DNA of 64,000 nt from Micromussa lordhowensis (Eukaryota; Cnidaria; Anthozoa; Scleractinia; Lobophylliidae), in NCBI GenBank assembly GCA_964020085.1, contig OZ026601.1:8673835-8737834 (forward strand), in the 5' to 3' direction. How positions within the stretch are numbered: the first letter of the stretch is position 1; every line of letters starts with the position of its first letter. Below are positions 31,205 to 38,869 of the stretch, piece after piece. A program made the translations under genes and the position numbers. A model generated the notes under the pieces. It was given only the letters and a program-made list of their open reading frames with translations, was not told where the DNA came from and made no database searches.

Positions 31205-32980
31205 GTTTCTTTTTTATGGTTATAAAACCTATGAAAGATCAGTGCAGTGTGCTACGTTCTACACTCATAGTTCTTGGAGGTATGTCCGATTGGCAAACAC
31301 TGTTACATTTAGAGATGTCATTAAAGATGTGTCTATTAGTAGACTTGTAATCACGTTTACAGAACAAATTCCTGTCAGAAAATTATTTCAGCATCGTCCG
31401 TTTTCATGAGTATCCACCTTTATGATTTCCAACCCATTCCTATAATTTGCCTCGTTTCACTTACAGATAGGTCATATTTGCTAGATTTTCAAACACTCCT
31501 TCTGATAGGGATGCAATAGAGTTAGAACGCAAGTCTCTGAAAATGCACAATGCAACTGTGAAATGATAAAAAGCGACTGCATTCAAGTCTATCCAAGACT
31601 TGAAATTCAGCAAGTATTCAGCCTCGTGTTATTTAGCTTTCCGGCTTTCCGTTTAGTCAAAAAAGCTCAGATAAACGTTTATAGATGTTATTTTGATGTC
31701 CACAAAATGTCTTTGCGCAATTGCGTTCATGAGAAAAAAACTCAAACGGAAACAATACGAGTGTACTTGGTTATCGCCAGCACCAACTGGACCTAAACAC
31801 AGTAAATCATAATAATTCAGACTTACAGTTTCCATAGGTTTCTGAGATTAGGAAATATTCCAGCAGGAAGATGTGTCAAGTTGCCCGATGAAACTGAACT
31901 GAAAAAAAGTGTGTATAACTGCGATGATCAATCATGTCTTCTTGTGTTATTTAATTTTATCATTTTCTTAATTATAGAAAGAATGAAATTTTAGACGTCA
32001 TGATCAACACGTGAAAACAAAAAACCATACAATTCCCATAGGTATACGACCTCTGTCCATTTCCCCCCCCCCCCCCCCCCAATTTGCAAAAAATCCAAAA
32101 GGCACAGATAAAATAAGGTTAAGAAATAGATAAAACCAAGACGTAATTTCCTCACGAGGTACTCTTACATTTCTTTTGTAGTCAAAGACGCGCACATAGC
32201 AATATCTGTGAGAGATGTTACATTACGACACTGAAGGACGCTGCCCCACCGAGAAGAACATCTGACATCGCACTCTAAAACAAATTGACGTAAAATTACC
32301 TTGGTAGTCCGTTGTACAACTAAGTGTCGTGGTTATGTGTTGCCATTGTCGCTATCACTGTCATTATTGTCCTTGTTGTTGTCACTGCATGTCACTGTTA
32401 CTGTCACTCGCCGTCATCGTCATCGTCAAAGTCGTCGTCATTATCAATGTTATTGTCATCACTTTTGCTGCTGGGATTAAATATCGAGCAAATGATATTG
32501 TGTTTCTACTGTTATCTGCATAACCCTGAGGCTCTCGAAGGAAAACAAAAGACATAAACAGACTACCAGATATCTTAACTACATCGTGCTCCCCACCACC
32601 ATAGAGGACGGCACACCCCTCTCCCCCTCTCATCCTTTCATACTTAAGAAATGTTTGGTAATTACCTTCTTAGAACATTTTGTCTTTCTGAGGATGTTAT
32701 TATGCCTAGAAATGGTGTCCATCTCACCAACCCACCTTTTCCGGAAGTCCCTCCCACCCTGAACAAAAAAACGCCCTTAAAAAAGTACTAGAACAACAGT
32801 TATTATCCCTTCGATCTCCACTTTGCAAATTATAGTTGCTGTTGTGACGGTATAGTGCTTATCATACAACTGAATCATACCTGATGAGGACGAAGTTGGT
32901 TCAGAGAAAGCGAAGACGCTCAACTTTAGCAGGAATAAAAGGCAAATCAATTTCATGGTGCAAAACAGTTTTCTGTCCAT
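18122..32980 (-). CDS. Receptor A: LRR-GCC2/GCC3-multipass membrane protein
   Basis: A 15-exon gene whose splice phases all agree: 33019/32980-32881, 32274-32169, 31898-31827, 31536-31465, 31121-31050, 30911-30840, 29024-28953, 27772-27701, 25297-25220, 24089-24012, 23046-22972, 22071-21863, 21604-21479, 20855-19296, 18513-18122. Sum 3156 nt, 1051 codons. Order: signal peptide, LRR N-cap, eight or nine LRRs, linker, cysteine-rich GCC2/GCC3-like repeats, 8-9 membrane segments, cytoplasmic tail. Inferred role: plasma-membrane receptor with an extracellular LRR sensor; ligand unknown. Codon 361 (21602-21600) is TGA where paralog B has GGA, so the allele encodes only about 360 ectodomain residues unless read through. 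Coral genomes have many relatives of this architecture. Confidence 0.8.
19296..20855 (-). CDS. Receptor A exon 14: Cys-rich and multipass membrane region
   Basis: 1560 nt, open. Begins GTETDFFAGHRACKCLEGFY, then several CxxC pairs (CHKCVEGLKC, GPLCHVCSSGYY, CIKCPSKKW). Hydrophobic segments follow: LSIIAAIAIIITVVLVW, IVIGFYQVTHGLLQAF, LLAIMAINAAVIGVSAAIYG, VFFFLYVTYLSTFAQTA, WLIVAYISTAYIIALPVSSF, VILTSGLILVG, YIGLAWVIAGMYGMLFSW, LAVTVVNLGVGAV, ILIFGANALVIGLLV. The block WYWELVETSRKVILTSG is the signature of this family's membrane core; it is not a rhodopsin-type GPCR. Donor GTAAGA at 19295. Lies downstream of the premature stop in A. Confidence 0.85.
20935..21185 (+). mobile_element. LINE reverse-transcriptase C-terminal fragment
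   Basis: VDQSLISSYITYGLSVWDQA, KILILQNRVLRFMSF and TPLFINAKF in one frame: the SLI.SY..YG...W...KI..LQ.R.LR pattern of CR1/L2-like LINEs. In an intron of receptor A, absent from the matching B intron. Confidence 0.65.
21479..21604 (-). pseudogene. Receptor A exon 13: GCC2/GCC3 repeat with premature stop
   Basis: 126 nt with good acceptor (TTGCAG) and donor (GTACAA). After the shared phase-1 codon it reads TGA, FYSDGVGYAGESCKKCPNGS, then FDKAPGKSKQDCKSCPEG. The B exon has GGA at the TGA position. Everything else is conserved, so the lesion is a single G to T change. Confidence 0.85.
21863..22071 (-). CDS. Receptor A exon 12: LRR-to-Cys-rich junction
   Basis: 209 nt, open. Reads NPVNSLKEAIHVRDPYSDDS, YLISALLASGFRRLD, ILLPCPLGTFSNTFTRGTDG and CTQCPAG. 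CPxGTF...CxxCPxG is the start of a GCC2/GCC3 (ephrin-receptor-like) module. Leaves phase 1 at GTAAGT. Confidence 0.8.
22341..22500. mobile_element. Palindromic MITE
   Basis: AATAGACCAATTTCGATATA at the left is mirrored at the right; the inner part ACAATAGACCTCAGCAC also mirrors. 160 bp, loop about 20 bp, in a receptor A intron. Confidence 0.85.
22972..23046 (-). CDS. Receptor A exon 11: linker
   Basis: 75 nt. Phase 2 on both sides forces the reading YLLRTKLKILSLDFFLGHRV then QESQ. The alternative frame LAPDEAEDIELRFLPWPQSP is also open but would not join its neighbours. Confidence 0.7.
23395..23525 (-). mobile_element. tRNA-derived SINE
   Basis: On the minus strand TAGCTCAGTCGGCAGAGT (A box) and GGTTCGATTCCCACC (B box) are spaced as in a tRNA, but the acceptor stem does not pair, and a non-tRNA tail follows. 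So a SINE head, not a tRNA gene. Confidence 0.75.
24012..24089 (-). CDS. Receptor A exon 10: LRR
   Basis: 78 nt, phase 2-2. MLSDNPLKTIEPEAFRWVNI, the N.L..I...AF form of a terminal LRR. Confidence 0.8.
24410..24808. mobile_element. TIR element rich in GGTTAACCC/GGTAACCCT motifs
   Basis: Ends GGCTTGTTTACAAGGAGGAG and the inverse of CTCTCCTTGTAAACAGGCC match. The motifs GGTTAACCC, GGTAACCCT and GGTTACCCT occur about ten times inside. About 400 bp; in a receptor A intron, absent in B. Confidence 0.75.
25220..25297 (-). CDS. Receptor A exon 9: LRR/C-flank
   Basis: 78 nt, enters and leaves phase 2. FLSANRLEKIPRRAFYKV then SPDEYHVL. Five codons shorter than the B counterpart at 46742-46834. Confidence 0.75.
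25298..27700 (-). other. Receptor A intron between exons 9 and 8
   Basis: No gene. Holds the MITE at 26871-27102. The block around 27270-27370 (GATATAAAGGCTATCATG, TTGTGTTGCAGCATCCTGA) is shared with 49410-49490 in the matching B intron. Confidence 0.6.
26871..27102. mobile_element. TIR MITE in receptor A intron
   Basis: CAGCGGCCCGTTTCTCGAAG pairs with the inverse of the right end CTTTCGAGAAACGGACCCCT; GTCCCGAAAAGTT and its inverse follow inside. 232 bp. Absent in B. Confidence 0.8.
27701..27772 (-). CDS. Receptor A exon 8: LRR with a GC donor
   Basis: 72 nt, phase 2-2. DLSYNNIRYLPKCLFCGTPK then LRYL; the two Cys are shared with B. The donor is CT|GCAAGT, a GC-AG intron also found at the B counterpart (50948). 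Confidence 0.8.
28090..28918. mobile_element. TIR element in receptor A intron
   Basis: Left AGGTGTGATTCGAAATAGTT and inverse right AGGTGGTTCGAAATAGTTTT match over about 22 bp. 829 bp, AT-rich inside, no coding; a non-autonomous DNA transposon. Confidence 0.65.
28953..29024 (-). CDS. Receptor A exon 7: LRR
   Basis: 72 nt, phase 2-2, donor GTAAGT. SLSSNAITFLPETEFANQRE then LRIL. Closest B relative is the exon at 55272-55343. Confidence 0.8.
29220..29290 (-). pseudogene. LRR exon relic in receptor A intron
   Basis: DLPVAVFPSLRNLF can be read with no N-terminal half and no donor. A similar relic lies at about 53255-53310 in copy B. Confidence 0.45.
29496..30032 (+). mobile_element. TIR element with a broken Myb/SANT fragment
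   Basis: Left GCTGTGTTCACACTAGGCCG and inverse right GCTGTGCTCGCATTAAAGCG match and continue into AACRYGATTAG. Inside, WDYYEAK, a stop, LVEIWADEEIQRQLSTM and, in another frame, WENIATKRNDNGYK recall an MSANTD-type Myb domain. A dead, internally deleted DNA transposon. The palindromic GCACTGCAGTGC lies at about 29868-29901. Confidence 0.55.
30840..30911 (-). CDS. Receptor A exon 6: LRR
   Basis: 72 nt, phase 2-2, donor GTAAGT. DLSSNAIRYLPVRVFVNLTK then LDKL. Confidence 0.8.
31050..31121 (-). CDS. Receptor A exon 5: LRR
   Basis: 72 nt, phase 2-2, donor GTAAGT. DMSSNAIRSLPETVFANPTN then LRAL. Confidence 0.8.
31164..31205. repeat. TTA microsatellite
   Basis: About 14 TTA units in a receptor A intron. 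Confidence 0.95.
31269..31332 (-). pseudogene. Decayed LRR exon in receptor A
   Basis: Reads MTSLNVTVFANRTYLQEL in one frame but is 64 nt, 8 short of the unit, and its donor position is AT|GAGT instead of GT. Probably never spliced in. Confidence 0.7.
31465..31536 (-). CDS. Receptor A exon 4: LRR
   Basis: 72 nt, phase 2-2, donor GTAAGT. DLRSNSIASLSEGVFENLAN then MTYL. Confidence 0.8.
31827..31898 (-). CDS. Receptor A exon 3: LRR
   Basis: 72 nt, phase 2 on both sides. Core GNLTHLPAGIFPNLRNLWKL fits the LRR consensus NxLxxLPxGxFxxLxxLxxL; the first asparagine-ladder position reads GN. Confidence 0.8.
32063..32080. repeat. C homopolymer, 18 bases
   Basis: Run of 18 C in the first LRR intron of receptor A. 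Confidence 0.9.
32169..32274 (-). CDS. Receptor A exon 2: LRR N-terminal cap
   Basis: Acceptor TTTGTTTTAG; reads (E)CDVRCSSRWGSVLQCRNVTS then LTDIAMCASLTTKEI. Cysteine spacing CxxxC...C is that of an LRRNT cap preceding the repeats. Enters phase 1, leaves phase 2 at GTAAGA. Confidence 0.8.
32340..32460. repeat. Imperfect GTC/CTGTCA simple repeat
   Basis: Recurrent TGTCACTG and GTCATCGTC units in the intron between receptor A exons 1 and 2. The open frames there are low-complexity. Confidence 0.6.
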
Positions 32981-33019
32981 AACTCAAAGTATTCCACCTT
33001 TAATGCTGAGTCCCAATCC
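32881..33019 (-). CDS. Receptor A exon 1: 5' UTR end and signal peptide
   Basis: ATG at 32980 opens MDRKLFCTMK followed by a hydrophobic run (LICLLFLLKLSVFAF) and EPTSSSSG, a textbook signal peptide; a second Met at codon 9 could also start. Donor G|GTATGA after 32881, phase 1. The acceptor TTTATATGCAG before 33019 suggests a separate upstream non-coding exon. Confidence 0.8.
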
Positions 33020-33299
33020 CTGCATATAAAGGGAATTATAAAAAATGAAAAATTGGACCTGTCCAGTTAGGTAAAGCAAAGATCAGAGCTCTTGGGAAGA
33101 GTTACCAATCAGAAGCCTGATACGATTCTTTTCACTAGTGAGAAAAATCGTATCGGTTTTTCCGCCTTTTGGGGCGGCCTTGCTCAGAATCATGGCTTCT
33201 TTTAAACCAAAATTAGAGCTAAGTTACCGAGAAAGGGTGGGTGAGGATTATTTCCATATTACGGGGAATATGGCAATACTCAATGGATTTCCCGCCCTT

Positions 33300-34990
33300 G
33301 TTTGAGATTGATTAATAAAAACTTCACCCCTTGAATGAATGCTCCGATAGATTAGCCGACTTACCATCGCTTGGGAGTTATTTGCTCTGGATCACCTCCT
33401 TCAAATCTAATCTGTTTAAAGTCGCTGACATATCATTCAAAAACAGGATTAAAGATACAAAAAATAAAAATAAAAACATATCATTTCAATGATAATCGGA
33501 TAACACAGCGATTGGTCACTGAGCTTTAGCCGCAGTGACTTTGAATTCAGTAGGCTTCTTGTTGAAACTTTGTTGCCAGACTTCCGTAAATCTCGGTTAC
33601 GACAACACTTAGCCATCTGTTACTAGGCTTTTTGTATGTGAGTAGTAATTAGTAGCGTTATTTGGTCCCTTTCTCCTATAATAGCGATGGCAACACCAAT
33701 TACTTGCTGCTGTGCAGTGGGCGTATTTGCCATAGTATGGCTTCTCAATGAACTCAACTGCTGTTACGTTTTGACGCAGACGTCTTTTATCCATAGATTA
33801 CTTTTCTACTGAAAATTATAAGAAATGAAATCTCTGCAGGGTTTGATCAATCCAGTATTCAAGACTGCCTAATTTCAAAGCTGATTTACCTTGTTGTTGC
33901 CAGTTTCAAATTTTTTGGAAACAATTTGACTGAACCAGAATAACCCTTAATTAAAAAAATATACAGAAAAACACTTATGTAGGGTTATTAAAAAAAACAA
34001 AGAACCTGTCGAACTTAATTTAAGAGTTTTAACTTCGCTTCAGTAAAACTCAAACAAAACTCATAAAATATGAAAGGTGGTTCAAAACTCATATCCATGT
34101 CAGCAATACGTCTTAAACAGCCGACTGGTCGCTACGTTTTTGTCATTTCCATGTCACCAGAAATTTCGTTTCATACCCGTTTAATTTCATTTTTTAGTCA
34201 AGTCGTATATAGTGAGAAAAACTGTTAGATACTAGTTGGCAAACGAAGAGTACTTATGGAGGGCACAGAGTTTGATGCTAGTAACTGTGAGTCATTTATA
34301 GGTTTATTAAAAAGATACTACTATATTTGGAGCTGGTTTTTCATGTGGTTCCTCCATGTTGATCGAATTGTTTTTTGGAGATGCTGGTTTTGTGGAGGAA
34401 ACCTGGATAAAAACCCTCGGAGCAAGGCGAAAATCAACAATAAACTCAACCCACCTATGGCACCGGGCCGGAATCAAACACGGGTCACGGTGGTGGGAGG
34501 CGAGCGCTCTCACAACTGTGTCAGCCCTGCTCCCTGCAAAGCACCACGCAGTAAGTGTAATATAAAAGTCAACCGAGTGGCTGCCAGGACTTTCGAAGCA
34601 GATTGAATTTCCGGATTTTGTTGAACATTTGAACTCTTCGAACTATCGTAACATGCATCGCTTCTATCCATATGTCATGCATTGCACACTTTCGGTTTCT
34701 AGCGATTTCCTACACTGATCGATCGAATAACAGAGAGTGAGGGAGGTACCTCATCGCATGTTTTGTACCAAAGTCTTGACTTCGTTTAGCGACTTCTCGT
34801 CTGTGGCATGGAAGAAGAGCGGCTACGCTAATATATGTATAGCACCAGCACTGGAAGAGCAAACGATAGAACTTACCTCTCGATGCTGCCAGGAGGATAA
34901 ATATCCTGTTTCCTCTTGAAACGAACGGATAACGGTCTGATTCACTAGCAAGCAATGAGAACAAAATATGCGTCGCAGGTTCTGTTAAAA
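33300..34990. repeat. Upstream tandem duplication, copy 1
   Basis: Matches 35150-36480 through GTAGGCTTCTTGTTGAA, AATAGCGATGGCAACA, GCGATTTCCTAC and TAGAACTTACC blocks. Similarity is moderate with many small gaps, and the SINE at 34340-34545 is only in this copy. Lies directly upstream of receptor A. Confidence 0.75.
34340..34545 (-). mobile_element. tRNA-derived SINE
   Basis: On the minus strand GAGAGCGCTCGCCTCCCACC and GTGTTTGATTCCGGCCC (B box), followed by GGTGGGTTGAGTTTATTGTT and TTGCTCCGAGGG, the body of a SINE common in marine invertebrates. Confidence 0.65.
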
Positions 34991-34994
34991 ACAC
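34877..34994 (-). other. Possible non-coding first exon of receptor A (copy 1)
   Basis: A canonical donor GAG|GTAAGTTCTATC at 34877 on the minus strand is repeated in the duplicate at 36328 (AAG|GTAAGTTCTATC). With the acceptor before 33019 this could be a 5' UTR exon. The start is unknown and 34994 is only nominal. Confidence 0.3.
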
Positions 34995-35149
34995 TTGAGT
35001 TATAAGCCTTTATCGTGATTGGCTAACGTCATATTCAGCACATTTTTTACCCAATGCAAAAACGGAGCTTTTCAAACTAATTATTTTATAATTGCTTCTT
35101 GAATATTACAGACTACACCACACCTGTAAAGAAAGTCATGTGGAAACCT

Positions 35150-36480
35150 CGTAGATCCCTTGGACTATATTTAATTTTAATTAAAAATTCACTCCTTGAC
35201 TGACGGATTCGCTGAATTATGTCATAGCCTCCTTACCATCGCTTTCGAGTAATTTTCCCTGGACGTCCTATTTGAAATGTATTCTGTTTAAAATCACTAA
35301 CATGTCACTCCAACGACTATCTTTTAACACAGTGGCTGGCCACAAGGCTTCAGGCACAGCGACTTTATGTCTAGTAGGCTTCTTGTTGAATCTTACCTGC
35401 CAGACGTTTTTCATGGTCTGTTACATGTACAGCAACATTAAGGCATCTGTTAGGCTTTTTGCATCTGCGTGGTAATTGGTAAAGTTGTTTGTCCCTTTCT
35501 CTTGCAATAGCGATGGCAACATCATTTGCTCGCTGCGCTGCAGCGGGCGTTTTGTTTTAATTAATATGTAAAATATAGTTTATAATTTATACGTAATTTT
35601 GACTGAGACAGAGTTGAACCTCAATAGAAACTCTCAACTTAATTTGTGTCCAAAACGTGTATTTTCTTTGCTTACAGGAAAACGCACGCCAAACTGATAA
35701 ATATAAAACTCACATTTGTGTCAGCAGTCTAAAATAGCACACCGGTGTCTAATTTTACGAGGCTTCGATGTCGCTAGAAATTCATATACGTTTTTAATTT
35801 CATTTCTGAATCAACAATTATCATACAGTTAACAAAACTGCTAGATTCTCAATGGCTAACGAAGTGTGCGTATGGAAGTTTAGATCATCTGCGTAAGGCG
35901 CCATGCAGTGCCGGTGAAAGCTGAGCGAGTGGTTGCGAAGACTTTCAAAACAGATTATCAGTTTCTGTCGAAAATTTGAAGATGTTTTTCGTTTCCTTTT
36001 AACAGATGGTTAGTGTGGAATAAAATAAAAACTAGGTATGTGCTTGAATCAATACATCGCGGATTGCACACTTTTGCATTCAAGCGATTTCCTACACACT
36101 GATCAAATGACTCAAAAAAGAGAGATACTTCATCACCAAGACACTGGTATCAATCTGATGAAATATCGGACTGTTTTTTGTCTACGTCTTTTTTTTTTAG
36201 GTGCAGTGGCTATAGGCAAAGTCCGAAGTTCGTTTCGCGACTACTTGACTGAGACACAAGAGAAGCGCATGGCTGCGCTAATATTTGCATACCACTGGCA
36301 CTGAAAAAGCAGAATGATAGAACTTACCTTGTCTGATGCTGTGAGGAAGATCAGAATAGCGACTTTTGTCTTAATCAAAACCAGTAGCAGTCTGATTTGC
36401 TGGCAAGGTAAGCCACCAAATAAGCGTATTATTAGCCTTTATCATAACTGGCTTTTGTCATATTCTTTTTACTAAATGCA
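35150..36480. repeat. Upstream tandem duplication, copy 2
   Basis: Second copy of the block at 33300-34990; contains the second candidate 5' exon donor (36328). No protein-coding frame recognised. Confidence 0.7.
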
Positions 36481-36889
36481 AAGCGAACTATACCTTACGC
36501 AAAACTAATCATTTTACAGCTTGCTGATTATAGAGTACGAGCCCCAAATGAAACTTTCCATGCTGAGAAGACAGACGGCGTAAATGACACGTCTGCTTAG
36601 TCAGATTTATTTTAGGGGACACCTGTTTCATTTTTCCGAGAAGTTTTCCATACAAGAATAGTAAAAATAGCAAGAAAATACCAAAACAGTGAGTCCTACT
36701 TACGTAAAAGAATAGATTAATACCTTCGTTAGTCATTGCAGTAGTTTTATTGGAATATGGGAATATTTATTTTTTTGGCCCCTTATTACCATATCATTTA
36801 AAATGAAGGGAAAAAAGCAACCAGTTTAGCTTCTTCGTTCCGAATTGTTGGTAATGGACATTTTCTGAGGTGTTAATTAAAATTCCGTG

Positions 36890-37100
36890 GTGGGGCGGTG
36901 GACTCGTAGTTAGTGCGCTCGCCTCTAGATCGAGCGGTCCTGGTTCGAGCCCTGGTCGGGAACATCTTGTTGTGTTCTTGGCAAAGACACCTTACTCTCA
37001 CAGGGCTTTTCTCCACCCAGGTGTATAAATGGGTACCGGCGAATTTAATGCTGGGGGATTACCCTTCGATGGACTACCAAAGCACATATTGAAAAAGAAA
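36890..37100 (+). mobile_element. tRNA-derived SINE
   Basis: GTGGACTCGTAGTTAGTGCG and GGTCCTGGTTCGAGCCCTGG (B box) form a tRNA-like head; TTTTCTCCACCCAGGTGTAT and AATGGGTACCGGCGAATT form the body. Confidence 0.75.
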
Positions 37101-37299
37101 ATTCAAGCATTACTATTTGTAACTTTAGAAACTCTGGACTGTCACAGTTATGCTGACGCTAGCACTCTTATTTCTGAAATAAAAAAGGCATCTTACTTAT
37201 AATTCAATCATAATTTATAATATTATTCTCCACTTTTTATCACTTTTTTCCTCTCTTGACAAATAATGTATTCAAACTCGACTTTTTTAACGCCTTCAA

Positions 37300-37455
37300 T
37301 TAGTAATTCGTGTTTGTATGTCCTTAACAACCGCCTGCCTGGATTAGCTCGCTATTTGCACCGCTATTGGCAGGCGGTGCTCATTGTAAGTAAGTTTTTG
37401 GAAGACTTAATAAACTTGAAACTTTGAAACTTGAAACTTGAAACTTGAAACTTTG
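37300..37455 (+). repeat. LINE-type 3' tail with hairpin and TTGAAAC repeats
   Basis: CCGCCTGCC...GGCAGGCGG makes a stem, followed by AATAAACTTGAAACTTTGAA and repeated TTGAAAC units, as at the ends of some LINEs or their SINE partners. Confidence 0.55.
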
Positions 37456-37790
37456 AACTTGGGAATAGCTGTGGTGAAATTCCCGATGACTGGAAAATTG
37501 CAAATGTTATTCCGCTTTACAAGAAAGAAGCCAAAGAGTACGTAGAAAATTACAGACCTGTTTCTCTAACCTCAATTGCAAGTAAAATCTGCGAAAAGAT
37601 TGCCAGGAAGTCGATTGTAAACTTCTGAACTAATCAGCAATTGGGTTTCATGAGAAAGCGTTCATGTCTATCAAAAACACTCGATACCTTCCATTCAGGG
37701 GCCAAAGCAAGACACGACTCGTGTGAAGTTGATGTGGTTTTATTCGTGACTCGACACCTGAAAGCGACGTACTTCTGTTAGCTTTGAAGG
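37456..37790 (+). pseudogene. LINE reverse-transcriptase fragment
   Basis: IPDDWKIANVIPLYKKEAKE then NYRPVSLTSIASKICEKIAR, a stop, then QLGFMRKRSCLSKTLDTF. This is the P..WK...V.P..K.......NYRPxSL.S...K..E.I block of non-LTR reverse transcriptases. A TGA and the missing YADD region mark it as dead. Confidence 0.75.
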
Positions 37791-38281
37791 CCTTTTTTAT
37801 TCACGTTTTTGCATTATACATGTATAAATAATAAATATATTGATATTGAAATAAATACAAGTATAGGTTACCATCTTCTGATTTTTTTCCCCACTCAAAA
37901 GGCGTACAGGCGACACTCGGTAAGGTTATAATAATGCAGACTGTTTACAGAGTTGAGTTAACATAATTATATCGTTACTCACTCAGCCCTCTACGAAAAT
38001 TGCTTCCAGAAATAAAGAATAAATCGTTTCGACGAGTATGCATCTCTACTCTTATTACTTATGAGAAAACTGAGCAAACTATTTTAATAACTACTTGGTA
38101 TTCTTAGTCGCTTCTTTCCCAGCTAGTTTTTGTGTTGATAATTTTCTACTAAACAATGCCGGATCTGCTCCTTGTTTGGCTGGATGGACTTTTAGGACTT
38201 TAAAGGGTGGCTATTCGTTAATGACAAATAGATATAAACTTGGTGATTAAAAGCATGCATTGAACACCTGTAATACAACTT

Positions 38282-38340
38282 GTTGACTGACTGACTGACT
38301 GACTGACTGACTGACTGACTGACTGACTGACTGACTGGCA
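38282..38340. repeat. GACT tetranucleotide repeat
   Basis: More than ten GACT units, then degenerate GACT/GACTC to about 38440. Matches the place where the element 15177-18061 sits next to receptor A. Confidence 0.95.
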
Positions 38341-38465
38341 GACCGACTGAGTCACTGACTGACTCATTGACTGACTAATTGACTGACTCCCTAACTGACG
38401 CACCGACTAACTCACTGACTGACTCCCTGACTTGCGGACACTCCGACTGGCCTGCTAGCAACCAC

Positions 38466-38869
38466 TCACAGTCTTATCTCGCGTGAGTCAGTCCTTGGCT
38501 CATGTACCAGGATATCAGGGATAGGAAGCGAGCATAGCTCTGTCTGGGTTCCTTGTTGACGTCTTGTTTCGATGTATACAGTATCTTGATGAGTTTCGTC
38601 CAGTACCTTCACAACATTTTCATCATCATCATCACCTTCATCAAGAGTGACATCGATGGTTCTACTGTTTTTCAAGGCAGAAAGAATGCTAGGCTTTTCA
38701 ATGTCTCCAGTTTCCAGCTGGGTTTGAAGAACGTTTGCTACTTCTAATCCCCCTAATTCGTCTTGCAAATCGTTGAGAGGCAGAAGCAAAGCGAGGCAGC
38801 ACGACAAGGACCATTGTGGATTTTTGCGCCATTCTTTGATGTAGCGATACAAGAACACTGCGTACTGAG
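38466..38869 (-). CDS. Receptor B last exon: cytoplasmic tail
   Basis: Acceptor TTTCAG; (A)QYAVFLYRYIKEWRKNPQWS, SCCLALLLPLNDLQDE, acidic GDDDDENVVKVLDE and GTQTELCSLPI, stop at 38466. Four codons longer than A's. Confidence 0.85.

Noticed and set aside
31155..31409. Leucine-rich signal-like frame
   Set aside because: Its start is the TTA microsatellite read as Leu codons; it crosses the decayed LRR exon in antisense.
34256..34606. 116-codon plus-strand protein
   Set aside because: Runs through the tRNA-derived SINE at 34340-34545; not a gene.
38218..38440. Possible CRISPR-like or tandem gene repeat
   Set aside because: A plain GACT tetranucleotide microsatellite; no spacers.
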